This document shows, in pieces, positions 1 through 10,379 of a DNA stretch of 64,000 bases. Below the pieces are notes generated by a model that ran no database searches, was not told the origin of the DNA, and saw only the letters and a program-made list of their open reading frames with translations. The stretch covers positions 2,892,595 to 2,956,594 of the forward strand of contig OZ345363.1 of assembly GCA_977006965.1 (NCBI GenBank). Reading direction: 5' to 3'. Position numbers and translations under genes: made by a program. The number at the start of each line of letters is the position of its first letter. Position 1 is the stretch's first letter. This stretch comes from Phymatolithon calcareum (Eukaryota > Rhodophyta > Florideophyceae > Hapalidiales).

Positions 1-325
1 GCTGCCTTTATTGATTGTGGGCGGACTAGCGTTCGCTAACTTATGTATTCTACAACGGCCACTAAATCAAGCAGCGCTGAGTGGGATATGTGACGTTTTA
101 TTTTCAAGCTCCCAATACTTCAATTGAAGTAACAGGGTAGCTTCTCACTGTCTTCCGTGGCGGTTACATTCTACTCTCCCAGGATCTCCTTAAGTCGAAT
201 TTCTCGTCAGGTGACGGCTGAGTGAGCCTCTTGAATTCATATTCAGTCTCCTGGTACATTTTCGTGCATCGTAGTGTTCGTTGGAGAGCCACGAGCTCAG
301 GCGGAGCACTGCATCCAAGGGCGTG

Positions 326-1773
326 ATGATCGAACCATTCTTGATGCCTTCCTGGGTATCCACGATTGGTGACCCGCAGAAGAAGTGGTTCCTAATTGAC
401 AGAGGAGTACCTCAGGGGTCTCCGCTGAGTCCAAGTTTGTACAACCTTTTCATGGACGAATTCGCGGAAAGAGTAGTTGCAGATGTAGCTGCAGTCCTCT
501 TTGCGGACGACGTTCTTCTATCGGCAAAGACACCAGCGGGACTACAGAGACTGTTAAATATTGCATCGAAATGGGCAAGGGACAGGCAGATGGTTTGGAA
601 CACGAAAGATGGGAAGAGCGAAGTACTTCTCTCGGAAGACACAAGATCACCCATTTTCAAGCTTGCAGGGAAAACGTTGGCAAGGTCAAAGAAGTATCAT
701 ACCTTGGCATCTCACTCAGTAATGAGGGAGTTACCGACACAAAAATGCTTGAGCGCATCCGACACGCCAAGATCGCGGTATATCAACTGAGTTCCCTGGG
801 TGTCTCGTTGCGAGCACTCAGCCCCTTGAAAGCAGTGAAGACATACAAGGCGTTGATACAACAAACATGGGAGTATGCAATGCACCTGACGCCATGGACG
901 CCGAGAGTCCAGACAGCTATCGCAGAAGTAGAGAAAACATTTTTCGCACAAGTATTCGGTCCAATATCGAAAAACCGCTATGTCAGACTTCGCCTTCTTT
1001 GCCGAATTCACAACGCCGAAAACAGGAGACTCGTTCTAGCACTCAAAATGCTGGAACGATCCAGATCAAAGAAAAGGAGCCTTCTGGCCGTCCCAATCGA
1101 GGAAAGAGATGTGGGTGAACTACAATGGGTTAGTCGAGACATATCGGCAATGCTACAGTACGATCTATTCGAGACGGCACTGACTTTCCTCAAACAGGGA
1201 GTTTCAGCAAAATCGTTGAGGACCTTGCTCTTCAAAGACGAAGGAGACGTCTCGGAGTCCAACAGAAAGAGAAAAACTCCCTACGATCTGCCCGGGTCCA
1301 CCACGGCGATTATCAGACTCCCGAAAACACGGCACCGCCAATTAGCGGTAAAGTGGGCATACGGTCGGTTTCCCCCAATGAGCACATCACTTCGCACAGA
1401 CAAGTTCGGTGATACTGTTCCAATCCTCATGAGCAACCTGGAAGAATAGCTCGGAAGATATCAACTGACCAAAGAGGAGATTGATATCACTGAAAAAGCT
1501 CTAGACAAGCTACTCTTCTTCAGTATCGTCTTTTACGACGACATGGAATAGACAAGGCGCCAATTGAGGAAGTCTGATCAGTGGACCCCAAGCTTTTCCC
1601 TCCGCCCTTTTACGGGAGAGGGTTTTTGCAGCTAGGGCTACGACGTTAACCCGGGTTACAAGTATTTGAATATATGATCGAAGCTACAACGTAGCTGCTG
1701 AAACGCATCTCCATTGCAGTCTAATGAGTGTTACTGAGGGCGTTTAATAAATTCCAAATTCAAAAAAAAAATT
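326..1773 (+). mobile_element. LINE1-family copy 1 (5'-truncated non-LTR retrotransposon)
   Basis: The translation shows reverse-transcriptase motifs: RGVPQGSPLSPSLYN, the catalytic FADDV box, then WNTKDGKSE, SYLGISLSNEGVTD and a C-terminal block RHRQLAVKWAYGRFPPMST. The frame shifts near 680 and carries a TAG at 1447-1449. The protein would otherwise end at YDDME near 1551. The element finishes with AATAAATTCC and an A-rich tail at about 1773. A near-perfect target duplication flanks it (CATCCAAGGGCGTG at 312-325, CATCCAAGGCGTG at 1774-1786). Only the palm and C-terminal part of the polymerase are present, so it was 5'-truncated at insertion. It sits inside the minus-strand LINE2 copy. Confidence 0.85.
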
Positions 1774-1888
1774 CATCCAAGGCGTGCCGCCAAGGTTAAT
1801 TTTCTCCACAGCGGGGATCTATTGAAACTCTCTAAGACACCTCAAACGTGTGCTTTTCGTCTCTTATACGGAGCACTCTTGGTAGCTT

Positions 1889-3924
1889 AATCACCTTCCG
1901 CTCTGCAGGGATTGCTAGACAAAGCCACTCAATGGGCCCAAGAACGCGGGATGACATGGAACACGAAACAAGGAAAAAGCGAGATACTTGAATCAGATGA
2001 GGCAGCGGGCATGACATTCCAGTTGGCTAATAACGCCCTCGCACATGTCGCGGAAGTCACCTACCTCGGAGTATCCCTAGGACCGGAGGAGGTTACAGAC
2101 AGGCTTGGAACCAATTTGATTGCAATTCCAATTAATTGCAATTAATTGCAATTCGAGTTAATTGTACAATAGACTCGTGATTGAAATTTGCGAGGTACGA
2201 TGAACATCTAATTGCAATGTGTATTTCTCACGAAGATTCAATTGCGATACGTATTGCGCTACGTTTTTCTCTATTTATATGCTGAATCAGAAAAAAGCTA
2301 CGTTTTCTTACGCATTTGATGCATTTGAATACGTACCCCTTTCGTACTTTCAACATACGTCTATGTTAGCACATTGCATCAGATAAACGTGTCTGCTGCA
2401 TAGAAGTACGATGGTACTCCTATAAAAGCTAAAGAGACTGCTAAGTTAATATCGCCAGGGCCAAATTCACCATGTCGCCTCCATCACGCAAACCGTCGAA
2501 GAAAGAGGTGGTCCTACTTCTCATGAAGAAGCTCCGCGAAGAACTTCGCGATGTCAATATTCGTCGAGGATCCGATGTTCGAACAAATGTGACTTTTCAA
2601 GTGTTTCAGGGCCCGGGTGGAGAGACATGCACCTCCTAGTCAAAACCGGAGTTCGTTTTTGAGCACAACAAGGGCTACACAAACCCCTGCAACCATCTCA
2701 AGTCGTGCCTGGTGAACGGAAACGAAGAAGAGTTAGGATTCGCTAAGTGGTAAACGAATTGCAGTAAACGGTAGGAATTGCAGTATCGATTGGAGTAGGG
2801 ATTGCCAATTGCAGTTTAAATTGAAAAGAAGAAGCGACGAAAAGTTGAATTGTACGATTGCTCATTCCTTCAGCAATTCCAGCAATTAAATTGGTTCCAA
2901 GCCTGGTTACAGATACACTGATGTTGCAACGCCTCAAGAAGGCTAGGATCGCTCTGTACGAGCTCCGCGCACTAGGGGTATTCAAGAAGGGAATTGGCAT
3001 ACATAAATGAATCCAAGTATACAAGGCATTAATCCAGCCACGCTGGGAGTACGCTATGCACTTAACAACGTGGACAGAAAATGTCCAGAGCACGGTCAAG
3101 GAAGTTGAACAAACGTTTTTCAGACAAGTCTTCGGGCTACTGGCACGAGGAAAGACGGATAGACTTCGCCTAATATGTCGAATCCAAGCTCCTTCCCATC
3201 GACGGGAAATACTAGCTTTCAAGATGCTGGGAAGGACCATGGCGAAGAAAGAAAAGTTTCTGATGCAAATACCAGAGAGAAGAAATTCAGAAGAGCTTCA
3301 AGTCACAAGTAACGACATCACTTCGATGGAAACCAGAGAACCGTTTGATGAAGCGATGAAGCACATAATAGCGAACCAATCTGCAGAAGAACTCCGATCA
3401 GCATTCCTGACAAAGGAAGGAGAGAGCCTTGAATCAAAGAGAAAGAGGAAAATTCCGTACGACAAGGCAAGAGAACTCCCTGCAATACTCAAATTTCCAC
3501 AACTGAAACACAGGCAACTGGCGGTTCAATACGCCTTTGGAAGATTTCCCCAAGTGTCTACCACACTGATGGCAGATAGATTCGGAAACAAAGTCAGACA
3601 GCACATGGAGACCCTGGATCGCAACTTGTCAGCCTATGAACTCAAGGAAGACGACAGAGCGGCAACTGAGAAGGCATTAGATGACCTTTTGCTCTTCAGT
3701 AAAAGCATCATCGAGAGCATGCAACATGAAGAAGACCTGTACTGAAAGAAGAAGCGACGCCTCGAAACTGCTACGAAAAGCAATCAAAACAACCGAACAC
3801 ATGCTAAGGTCTCAGATAGAATTCCAGACATAAGCGTAGAGCCGCCCTAGCGAGGGCAGCACCTGAGGAAGCCCTGCCCGTATATTCGTATGACTGCGGG
3901 GCTTTAAAAATTTGCAATAAAAAA
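1889..3924 (+). mobile_element. LINE1-family copy 2 with a nested hAT element
   Basis: The second LINE1 copy has a 14-bp perfect target duplication, ACTCTTGGTAGCTT at 1875-1888 and 3925-3938. The coding part begins GLLDKATQWAQERGMTWNTKQGKSEI, runs to EEVTD, is interrupted by a hAT insertion (2100-2905), and resumes exactly with TLMLQRLKKARIALYELRALG. It then continues to NLSAYELKEDDRAATEKALDDLL and a TGA at 3743-3745. The 3' end is AATAAAAAAA. One stop lies near 3008 in the sequence after the hAT. It is 5'-truncated and lacks the FADD box. Its target was the LINE2 copy, whose reading continues on both sides. Confidence 0.88.
2100..2905 (+). mobile_element. Non-autonomous hAT element, 806 bp, with remnant BED-finger ORF
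   Basis: Terminal inverted repeats start CAGGCTTGGAACCAATTT on both ends, and an 8-bp target duplication GTTACAGA (2092-2099 and 2906-2913) flanks them. Both are hAT hallmarks. Removing the element plus one duplication restores the LINE1 frame (EEVTD-TLMLQRL). The ends carry repeated TTGCAATT-like subterminal motifs, usual transposase-binding positions in hATs. Inside, an ATG at 2472 opens MSPPSRKPSKKEVVLLLMKK, related to the 14.4-kb hAT ORF, and continues past one TAG to the BED-like GYTNPCNHLKSC. No catalytic domain remains, so it is a deletion derivative needing a transposase in trans. Confidence 0.92.
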
Positions 3925-4560
3925 ACTCTTGGTAGCTTGTTCAGCTCGTCTATTTGGATTTTTATTATCCGTCCTATTTCTTCCTCCTTCCAGCATAACT
4001 GTCTCCTCTAGCCCACGCTTCTTCGGCATCTTACCGTTTTCCGCTTGTTTTAACGCTCCTTTAAGGTCCTCCTCTTCACTGAGAAAACCAATATTCTTTG
4101 ATACGTCTGTCAAATCCTCTTCTCTTCCTCCGTATTCTTCTGCATCTTCCCGGTACTTCTTCCGTCTACCTAGGCTCAAAGAGAGCCTTTCAGTCTTGTG
4201 TGCTCTCCTAATCCCCGGACTGGAGAGTCGGCACTGCACGCGCATCCGCTCTCTTCGATTTTCGGCATATATTCCAAAATACTTACTTGTGGGAAAGACC
4301 CTCAGATCGAAGCAGCTGCTTCGACCGCAGCTTGTAATCGCTGGTCATCGAAGTCAGATGGATGACACACTTCCATTTGTGGAAAATAAACGACTTGAAA
4401 ATCCTGATACTGGCGGCTGGCTGGAATCTGCGAACATTTACGTCAATTTAGTATAGCATGTGGATGCACCCCATTCCGAACTCTTGAGATTGCCGAGTCG
4501 GCGATCACTTTATCGCTGAGTGGCTTGGAGCAGAATGTCACGGCTCGTGGCATTATCCCG

Positions 4561-5286
4561 AGAAGGAGATCCGAGGCTCTCTGACACACTCCTTGACACC
4601 ATTTACTACTGAAGCGACTGCCGCAGTTCTGACTAGCAGACGCGATAGAGATTAATAAAGGGCAAGGGTACCATCGACTTTGTTTTTATCCCGTCCCGTT
4701 TCATCGGTATTGAAATCGACACTGAGACCTAGCCTAGGTTAAGAAGCTTCTCGAAGGTGGACCCGCTGATGATTGTTCGGGGAAAGCTGGGAAGAACGAT
4801 GTTAGTGAGCGTTTCTTCGACGTGTTTAGCAGATATTATTGGCGATACCTCGTAACATGCTTACAATCCATACTATCCGCGATTATGTGAGTAGAATGCT
4901 CCTGTGGATGAAGCTGATCTTTCGACACAGAATGGGAGCACCGAAAATCACGCTGGGGAAGGCCTGAGGCCTGATGCTTCCCTCAGTTAATGAGTTCTGA
5001 AGGGAACGTTGAGCTGAATCTGCAACCTGAACCAGGTTCTCTGGGGGCAAGAAACAGTTCAGAATAAAAGAGTGTTTAATACCTTTCGCGTGGTCACGTT
5101 ATACAACTTTGAAAATGTCGACGTACTGTTAAAGAATTTCGTCACGCACGAGTAAGTCGCGGTATTCCGTAATGATCGTTGCATGGCGCGACGCGTACCG
5201 GCCACTTCTCTTCGTCTGCTCCCAAAAGAGCATTGCGGGACAAACTCAAAGTGGAGCCCTGCAGTAAGTGTAATCCAGTTGTCATC
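4561..5286. other. No gene recognised
   Basis: About 700 bases without a supported coding frame, RNA or clear repeat. It separates the LINE nest from the polysaccharide-enzyme gene and may contain that gene's upstream control region. Confidence 0.5.
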
Positions 5287-5349
5287 TACTGTATTTTTGG
5301 TACAAGGCTCACTCGATGATCCAGTGAGCCTTATACCAAAAATACTGTA
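5287..5349. repeat. Long hairpin upstream of the heparinase-like gene
   Basis: Two 27-nt arms (5287-5313 and 5323-5349) are inverted copies with two mismatches and a 9-nt loop, with core ATTTTTGGTA..AAGGCTCACT. It ends 222 bp before the preferred start at 5572. It could be a tiny foldback transposon or a structured 5'-UTR/promoter element; no duplication was identified. Confidence 0.85.
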
Positions 5350-5571
5350 CCCATGCTGATATCACGTTATCGTGTCTTGCGGGCGAAAGAACACTACATC
5401 ATGCTGCCGTATGAGGTCCGGACTGCCGTGAAATTATCCAATTTTTTGCCGTATTATGACGCTGTAGTAAGATATGTCTTGGCTTCTTCGCCGAGCATTT
5501 ATTCGAACGTAGAGCTACAACTAACAGAGGAATTTGAAGGCACTATATCGTCACCAGCTTTATCAAACAAA

Positions 5572-8500
5572 ATGCATTTCGCAGCTTATTTTGTGCTTTT
5601 CTGGGCTTTTACACTATCGAGAGCAGCGTACGTTCCCACGTGCCGGGAAACCTCAGAGGACCTCTGCGTTCCGAAACAAGAGGCTCAGGCACCGCCTGGG
5701 GAAAGCGCCTGTGAGTATAAAGGTGCAACAAAGAAGGAGTTTGGGTTGTATTCAAAATGGAGTCCATCACGAAGAGGAGCTGTGCTCATCTCTTTGAATG
5801 CGAAGGTGCTCACCGCTGCGTTCTCTGTACACAATGCTTGCAAAATCAGACATGTTGAAGTGCTTCTCACGAGTCGAGAACACAGGAATATTTATCTGCA
5901 AAAATCGTTATGTTCCTCAGAGGGAGATCTAAGCTCCACGCACAATACTTCTTGTCTGTTGTCTCAGTTTCAGTTTAAATGTTGTGGTCCACTGCTGGTC
6001 TACGCATACGCAAAAATTAAGTGCAATAACTTATGGGGTGAAACTCTTGCCGGTGCTCTTGATTGTTTCGATGATGGAAGGGCTTCTAAGTGCGTTCCGG
6101 CAAAGATCGCTCCACCATGCAGCGGTTCTCGAGGTTGCGATATGAACCGCGGAAAATGCTCGGGATCATCGCTAACTAAGTCAACAAAGTCTGCCGATCA
6201 CTGTATTGCGGCAGAACCGAAATTCAGTGCCCTTCTTTCACGTCTGTCACCTCAGAACCCACCTACGACGTCTGACTCTGCGGAAGTTTACGGGGACATC
6301 CTAAGCGATACGCGCTCTACAAGTCGTATTTCCACAGCTGATGTGACTGCTGCGTCCTTCACAGAGACGAATCCTGTGCCAGAATCTCTGTTCGGGCTTC
6401 CTAGAAATTTGACATCCACGTCAGATGATTTGAAGCCCGGTGTACACCCTCGTATAGCTTTCTCTGCGCTTGAATGGGACAGAATTGTTAGTAACTACGC
6501 TGAGACGAGAACAACTCCCGGGTCGTGGTCAAAGCACTTCATGGACTACACACAAAACAAAGGGCCTGTAAATCCAGTTTTAAACTATTGGGCAACGCTT
6601 AATACGAGTGCGTACACGGGAGAGTATGGAATGAATGCTGACGATTTGAAAAGTCTTGCCATGAATATCACAATAATGTCCGAGTACAACGAAGGTGGTT
6701 TCTTTATGTACGCACTGCATGCTTCCGTCAATGACCGCATGATTTCAAATGGCGTTCAGGGATACCTCCCTGCAGGACAAGACTATACTGCCGCTATCAG
6801 TGTCATAGTGACGTACTCCAAGATAATTTTGTCTCATTATGCAACGTTCGGATGTTCAAATTGCACCTATGTGCCGGGGTTTCTAAACAGCGATATTTGG
6901 CAGGCCAGTCGGGTTTGGGGTGTCGCCAATGACTGGTTTACGGGAGGACTTGGAATTGCCCTTTCCTATGATGTTCTGTATGACAAAATGTCACCAGAGC
7001 AGAGGCGATTTGTGCAGTCGGCTATTGGAATGATGGTCAAGGACAGGCAGCACTGGGGCATTACTGACACCTCCGATATTGGATCTCCTAATGTTCTCCT
7101 TCATCCACACCGCATATTCAGCAATTGGGCTACTTATCATGCGAATTTGTATTTGACAAACTTGGCGATCGAAGGGGAAGATGATTTCGACGACATGACC
7201 ACAAATGTGGGTGTTGGATTCAACCTCGACATTGATATGAAAGCCACTGCGATCTACGATGCTTACATGAAACATTCGGTCTATCCCGAAGGATCTACTT
7301 TTGAGGATGGATACACTTACAATGTAGCTCTGAGAGAAGGGTCTTTGGGGTTCATTGCTTTAGGCCGCCGCGGCTATAACCTTTTGAACACACCCCGTTT
7401 CAGGAATTTCATTCACAATTGTGCCCAGATGTTCGAACCGTACAGATGTGGTCACTTTGTCGGTCACTCGGGTGGTGGTGGCGAATTGTATAACACGTTT
7501 CAAGGGCTGTTCAGGTATACATATCCCGATGGCGAGCTTACGAATATGATGTGGCGTCAGAGAATGGGGGCGTCGTTCCTCAATTTTCGACCGTGCCGAA
7601 TAACATACCATCAGAACATGATGCAAATGTCGATTCTAGGTGGTGAGCATGGTGCGGAAATTGAGTCGCCGAGTGGGCTTTCGTTGAGCATTGCGAAAGA
7701 CTTTCCGTTATCCCTGTATCAGCCAAGAAGGGGCTTGCTGATTGCGCGATCAGACTTGTCGGAAGAAGCTTTGTATTTTCACTTTGACGCACGGCCGGAT
7801 GCCACATTTTGTGGACATGATAATGCTGACAGAGGTACGTTTACGCTCACAGCACTTAGGCGCACATGGATTCCCGATCTTCCGTGGCACATTTTTCCAC
7901 ACTCGCAACACCATAGTCTGATGCACATCGACGGTCAGGCTCAGGCTCTGAAGGCACCGTCGGTTCGAATGCTTAAGGTAAAAGATTATGGAGATGTGGT
8001 GCTCGCCGCTGCAGACTTAACATACGCCTACAATGTACAGTGGGCACGAGCTTGGACGCATACGTCGAACCCAAGATACAAGGAGATGATCTTCACCAAT
8101 GGAACATCTTCGGAGCAGTATGTGACTTATGTCGAGAAGGAAAATGGTCACCCCACTGCATTCGGATGGCCAAGCGACGATTCAGGAAGTGATTTGGGCT
8201 TCGCAGAGACGACATCTTTATGGGGAGAGCCTGACATTGGATTCAGAGGTCTCTACAACTGGAAAAGAGATTACAGGGAGGTGCCAATCTTGCGCGGTGT
8301 GCGGTCAGCAGTTCTTGTGCGGTCACAGGGAGGGCTCGGATACGTGCTTATCGGCGACAATTTTGCAATGTCTGGCACTGGTTTACACAGCTTTCAGTCA
8401 TATGTTGTGCTCGCTCCAGATATGTCCATCGTCAGTAACGACAGTTGCACTGAGAATCAGTGCCGCATTACACTTAGCGGTGGAGTGAACTTATTCCTCG

Positions 8501-8904
8501 ATATTCATATTGCAACGCAAGGACGAAATGTGAGCTACGTGGTGGACAGAATCGGAACAAATTATTTGACCTCCCGCCTCGTCATATCGAGCAAGAACCG
8601 TAATTCTGAAAAAGTTTGCATGGTTCTAAGTCCATATCGGGAGAAGCCTCGAAACTTTTCGCTCACGAATGAAGAAGATATTTGTACAGTTTCTTCCGGA
8701 GATATTAGAAAGTCATTTCGGTTCAGTTCCACTGACCACTCACTGGAGATGATCTCAGAAGAAACTTCTGCATCAACAGAAGCATTTGCCTCACCGAGTG
8801 TGACAGATTCGCCGTCCATTTCAGTGGCTGTGTCGGTACTCCTTTTCATTTTCGTCGCCTCAGGCGTCGACTTCTCCATCAACTTCAATATCTTCGTCAC
8901 CTAG
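5572..8904 (+). CDS. Secreted heparinase II/III-fold polysaccharide lyase/epimerase-like protein
   Basis: The single uninterrupted ORF gives 1110 aa from ATG 5572. That start is preferred over the in-frame ATG at 5353 because MHFAAYFVLFWAFTLSRA is a good signal peptide. A cysteine-rich region (about residues 25-200) and a Ser/Thr-rich linker follow. From about residue 300 the protein has a heparinase II/III or dermatan-sulfate-epimerase-like alpha/alpha toroid. Visible hallmarks are ALSYDVLYDKMSPEQRR (about 465-480), NWATYHAN (about 517), STFEDGYTYN (about 575) and HSGGGGELYN (about 635). Family enzymes use His/Tyr/His, and residues in these motifs are candidates. A hydrophobic C-terminus (about 1080-1100) suggests a membrane or GPI-type anchor, with many N-glycosylation sequons. 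The likely role is modification or cleavage of sulfated/uronic polysaccharide in the secretory path or cell wall. Substrate and lyase-versus-epimerase activity cannot be read from sequence. It has no introns. Confidence 0.75.
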   Translation: MHFAAYFVLFWAFTLSRAAYVPTCRETSEDLCVPKQEAQAPPGESACEYKGATKKEFGLYSKWSPSRRGAVLISLNAKVLTAAFSVHNACKIRHVEVLLTSREHRNIYLQKSLCSSEGDLSSTHNTSCLLSQFQFKCCGPLLVYAYAKIKCNNLWGETLAGALDCFDDGRASKCVPAKIAPPCSGSRGCDMNRGKCSGSSLTKSTKSADHCIAAEPKFSALLSRLSPQNPPTTSDSAEVYGDILSDTRSTSRISTADVTAASFTETNPVPESLFGLPRNLTSTSDDLKPGVHPRIAFSALEWDRIVSNYAETRTTPGSWSKHFMDYTQNKGPVNPVLNYWATLNTSAYTGEYGMNADDLKSLAMNITIMSEYNEGGFFMYALHASVNDRMISNGVQGYLPAGQDYTAAISVIVTYSKIILSHYATFGCSNCTYVPGFLNSDIWQASRVWGVANDWFTGGLGIALSYDVLYDKMSPEQRRFVQSAIGMMVKDRQHWGITDTSDIGSPNVLLHPHRIFSNWATYHANLYLTNLAIEGEDDFDDMTTNVGVGFNLDIDMKATAIYDAYMKHSVYPEGSTFEDGYTYNVALREGSLGFIALGRRGYNLLNTPRFRNFIHNCAQMFEPYRCGHFVGHSGGGGELYNTFQGLFRYTYPDGELTNMMWRQRMGASFLNFRPCRITYHQNMMQMSILGGEHGAEIESPSGLSLSIAKDFPLSLYQPRRGLLIARSDLSEEALYFHFDARPDATFCGHDNADRGTFTLTALRRTWIPDLPWHIFPHSQHHSLMHIDGQAQALKAPSVRMLKVKDYGDVVLAAADLTYAYNVQWARAWTHTSNPRYKEMIFTNGTSSEQYVTYVEKENGHPTAFGWPSDDSGSDLGFAETTSLWGEPDIGFRGLYNWKRDYREVPILRGVRSAVLVRSQGGLGYVLIGDNFAMSGTGLHSFQSYVVLAPDMSIVSNDSCTENQCRITLSGGVNLFLDIHIATQGRNVSYVVDRIGTNYLTSRLVISSKNRNSEKVCMVLSPYREKPRNFSLTNEEDICTVSSGDIRKSFRFSSTDHSLEMISEETSASTEAFASPSVTDSPSISVAVSVLLFIFVASGVDFSINFNIFVT

Positions 8905-10297
8905 AGTTCTCACCTCGTCGCCATCCTAAATGACTGCATCTAGAAGTTTACCGTTTTCAACATCAGCTGCTAATTCTTAGGTGGACGGCACAGCTGTTTA
9001 GTGCCCTCTAATGGCTACTGTGCTCCTACCCTTGGACATGTGCCATCTCGCTGGGAATCTGAAACTGCAGTGTATGTCTCTTGCTGTCGAACAAGACAGT
9101 GGCTTGCAATGCGAGCTCGGTCAATGGCGGAACTAGAAGGCTTAGAAAGACACTGACAGCACAAGACTTAGGGGAGACCCTATAGAGCGACCTCGTCGGG
9201 TGGCCGCCCGCAAGTGTCAGCTCGTAATAACGGACATATCCGACAGTCGAAATAATGACAGGATAGGAGGCACCAAGATATCGCCAAGTTGGGTCACTGA
9301 CTCGCACGTGCGTATCACAGTAACCGTTAGACCTGACAGTGACAGGATAGTGTCGGTATTCGTGGGGTGTCCTATGCAACCCCCAGCCAGTACGTTGAGA
9401 ATCCGATAGCTTATAAGGCATCGCTCATCGCAGCGAGTAAAGGATCGCATCTCAAGCAAGCCACAATTGGCGAGAGCGAGTGCCGACTACTTTGCCGACC
9501 CTGAGAATGCAACAGACAAAAGAGTTGGGAGAACCCGCATTAACACAACTTGTGCTACAAACCGCAGAAGAGGAACTAGATATAATTGTGTATCAAGCTA
9601 ATAAAAATAAAAAATGAAGGGGAAATCACGAAGTTAGAGCGTCTGACGCTCTTTTTCGAGGAGCCTATGGACACCATACGTTCCCATATTTCGCACTGCG
9701 TTCACGAAATGCGTTTAAAGAGACCTCAAGTTCGACATTTCTACTTAAACTTGGATGTTGAAGTAGCATTCGTGATTTCGTTGACGGATTGTTATCTACT
9801 TTTCCGGCTCAACAACCTTTCTGGTTCTTCGCAGGGGTCTAGCGCGATGACAAATTGTAGTTTCGATTGGTTAATTTGCTGTCGAGGAGTACTGTAGAGA
9901 TGTGAGAAATTCGTCACGGCAATCCGGCAGGCGGCACGCCCACGTGACGCCAAGCATATATATGCACATTGCACAAAACTCTTTCCACTGCGGTGACCAA
10001 TGTGACAGATGTGACGGCCAAGCAACTTGGTCCACTGTTGTGTAGTACGGGTTGAAGCTCCCATGGTACTGTACTGTCGCTTTTTTGCCGGTATCATAGG
10101 CCGCTCTTCTTTCTTGCGAACTACGTGTTTAATTTTGGGATTGGTTTTTACGCTCGTGTCATCATCATCGATCATCTCGAAGCTGTCGAGTCATAGATTT
10201 TTCTTGGGATGTTTCCCGTGCACCGGAAAAAAGCCTGCTTGGTGAAATAGCTGTCCGAATTTATGTGCCAGGCCTGTTCTTGTATTGTTCCTGAATT
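8905..10297. other. No gene recognised
   Basis: Only short mixed-frame ORFs occur here, none with a motif I can name. It includes the 3' flank of the heparinase-like gene. Probably eroded transposon sequence, but no family is identifiable. Confidence 0.45.
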
Positions 10298-10334
10298 TTT
10301 ATACATGTATTCAAGTCTTGAATACATGTATAAA
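10298..10334. repeat. Perfect 18+1+18 palindrome
   Basis: The arms TTTATACATGTATTCAAG and their exact complement are separated by one base. It lies in the 3' part of a dead LINE. Confidence 0.9.
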
Positions 10335-10379
10335 GTATAACCGTACTTGGTGCTCTTATAAATGTTCTCTGCTGTTTTC

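Larger units (their letters stand above)
88..4560 (-). mobile_element. LINE2-family non-LTR retrotransposon, degenerate, host of a nested insertion
   Basis: Minus-strand translation in pieces (about 4560-3939, 1874-1787 and 311-166) follows the plus-strand LINE2 copy at 46.0-47.6 kb step by step. Shared stretches include INVRRFQPAASIRIFK against INVRGFKPEICIRVFK, KYFGIYAENRRER against FGKYAEHQRDR, and a tail of KLPRVLRIRDEK, SFNRSPLWRK and YEFKRLT. The 3' end near 88-110 repeats the family's last bases (a TTGGGAGCTT-like stretch, then AAAATAAAA). The pieces join only if two LINE1 insertions (326-1773 and 1889-3924) are removed. Stops and frameshifts show it is dead. Family homology is seen by comparison inside the window; the clade is not determined. 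Confidence 0.8.

Noticed and set aside
3929-4456. Plus-strand protein of 175 codons
   Set aside because: It is the complement of the minus-strand LINE2 reading frame, which has clear homology.
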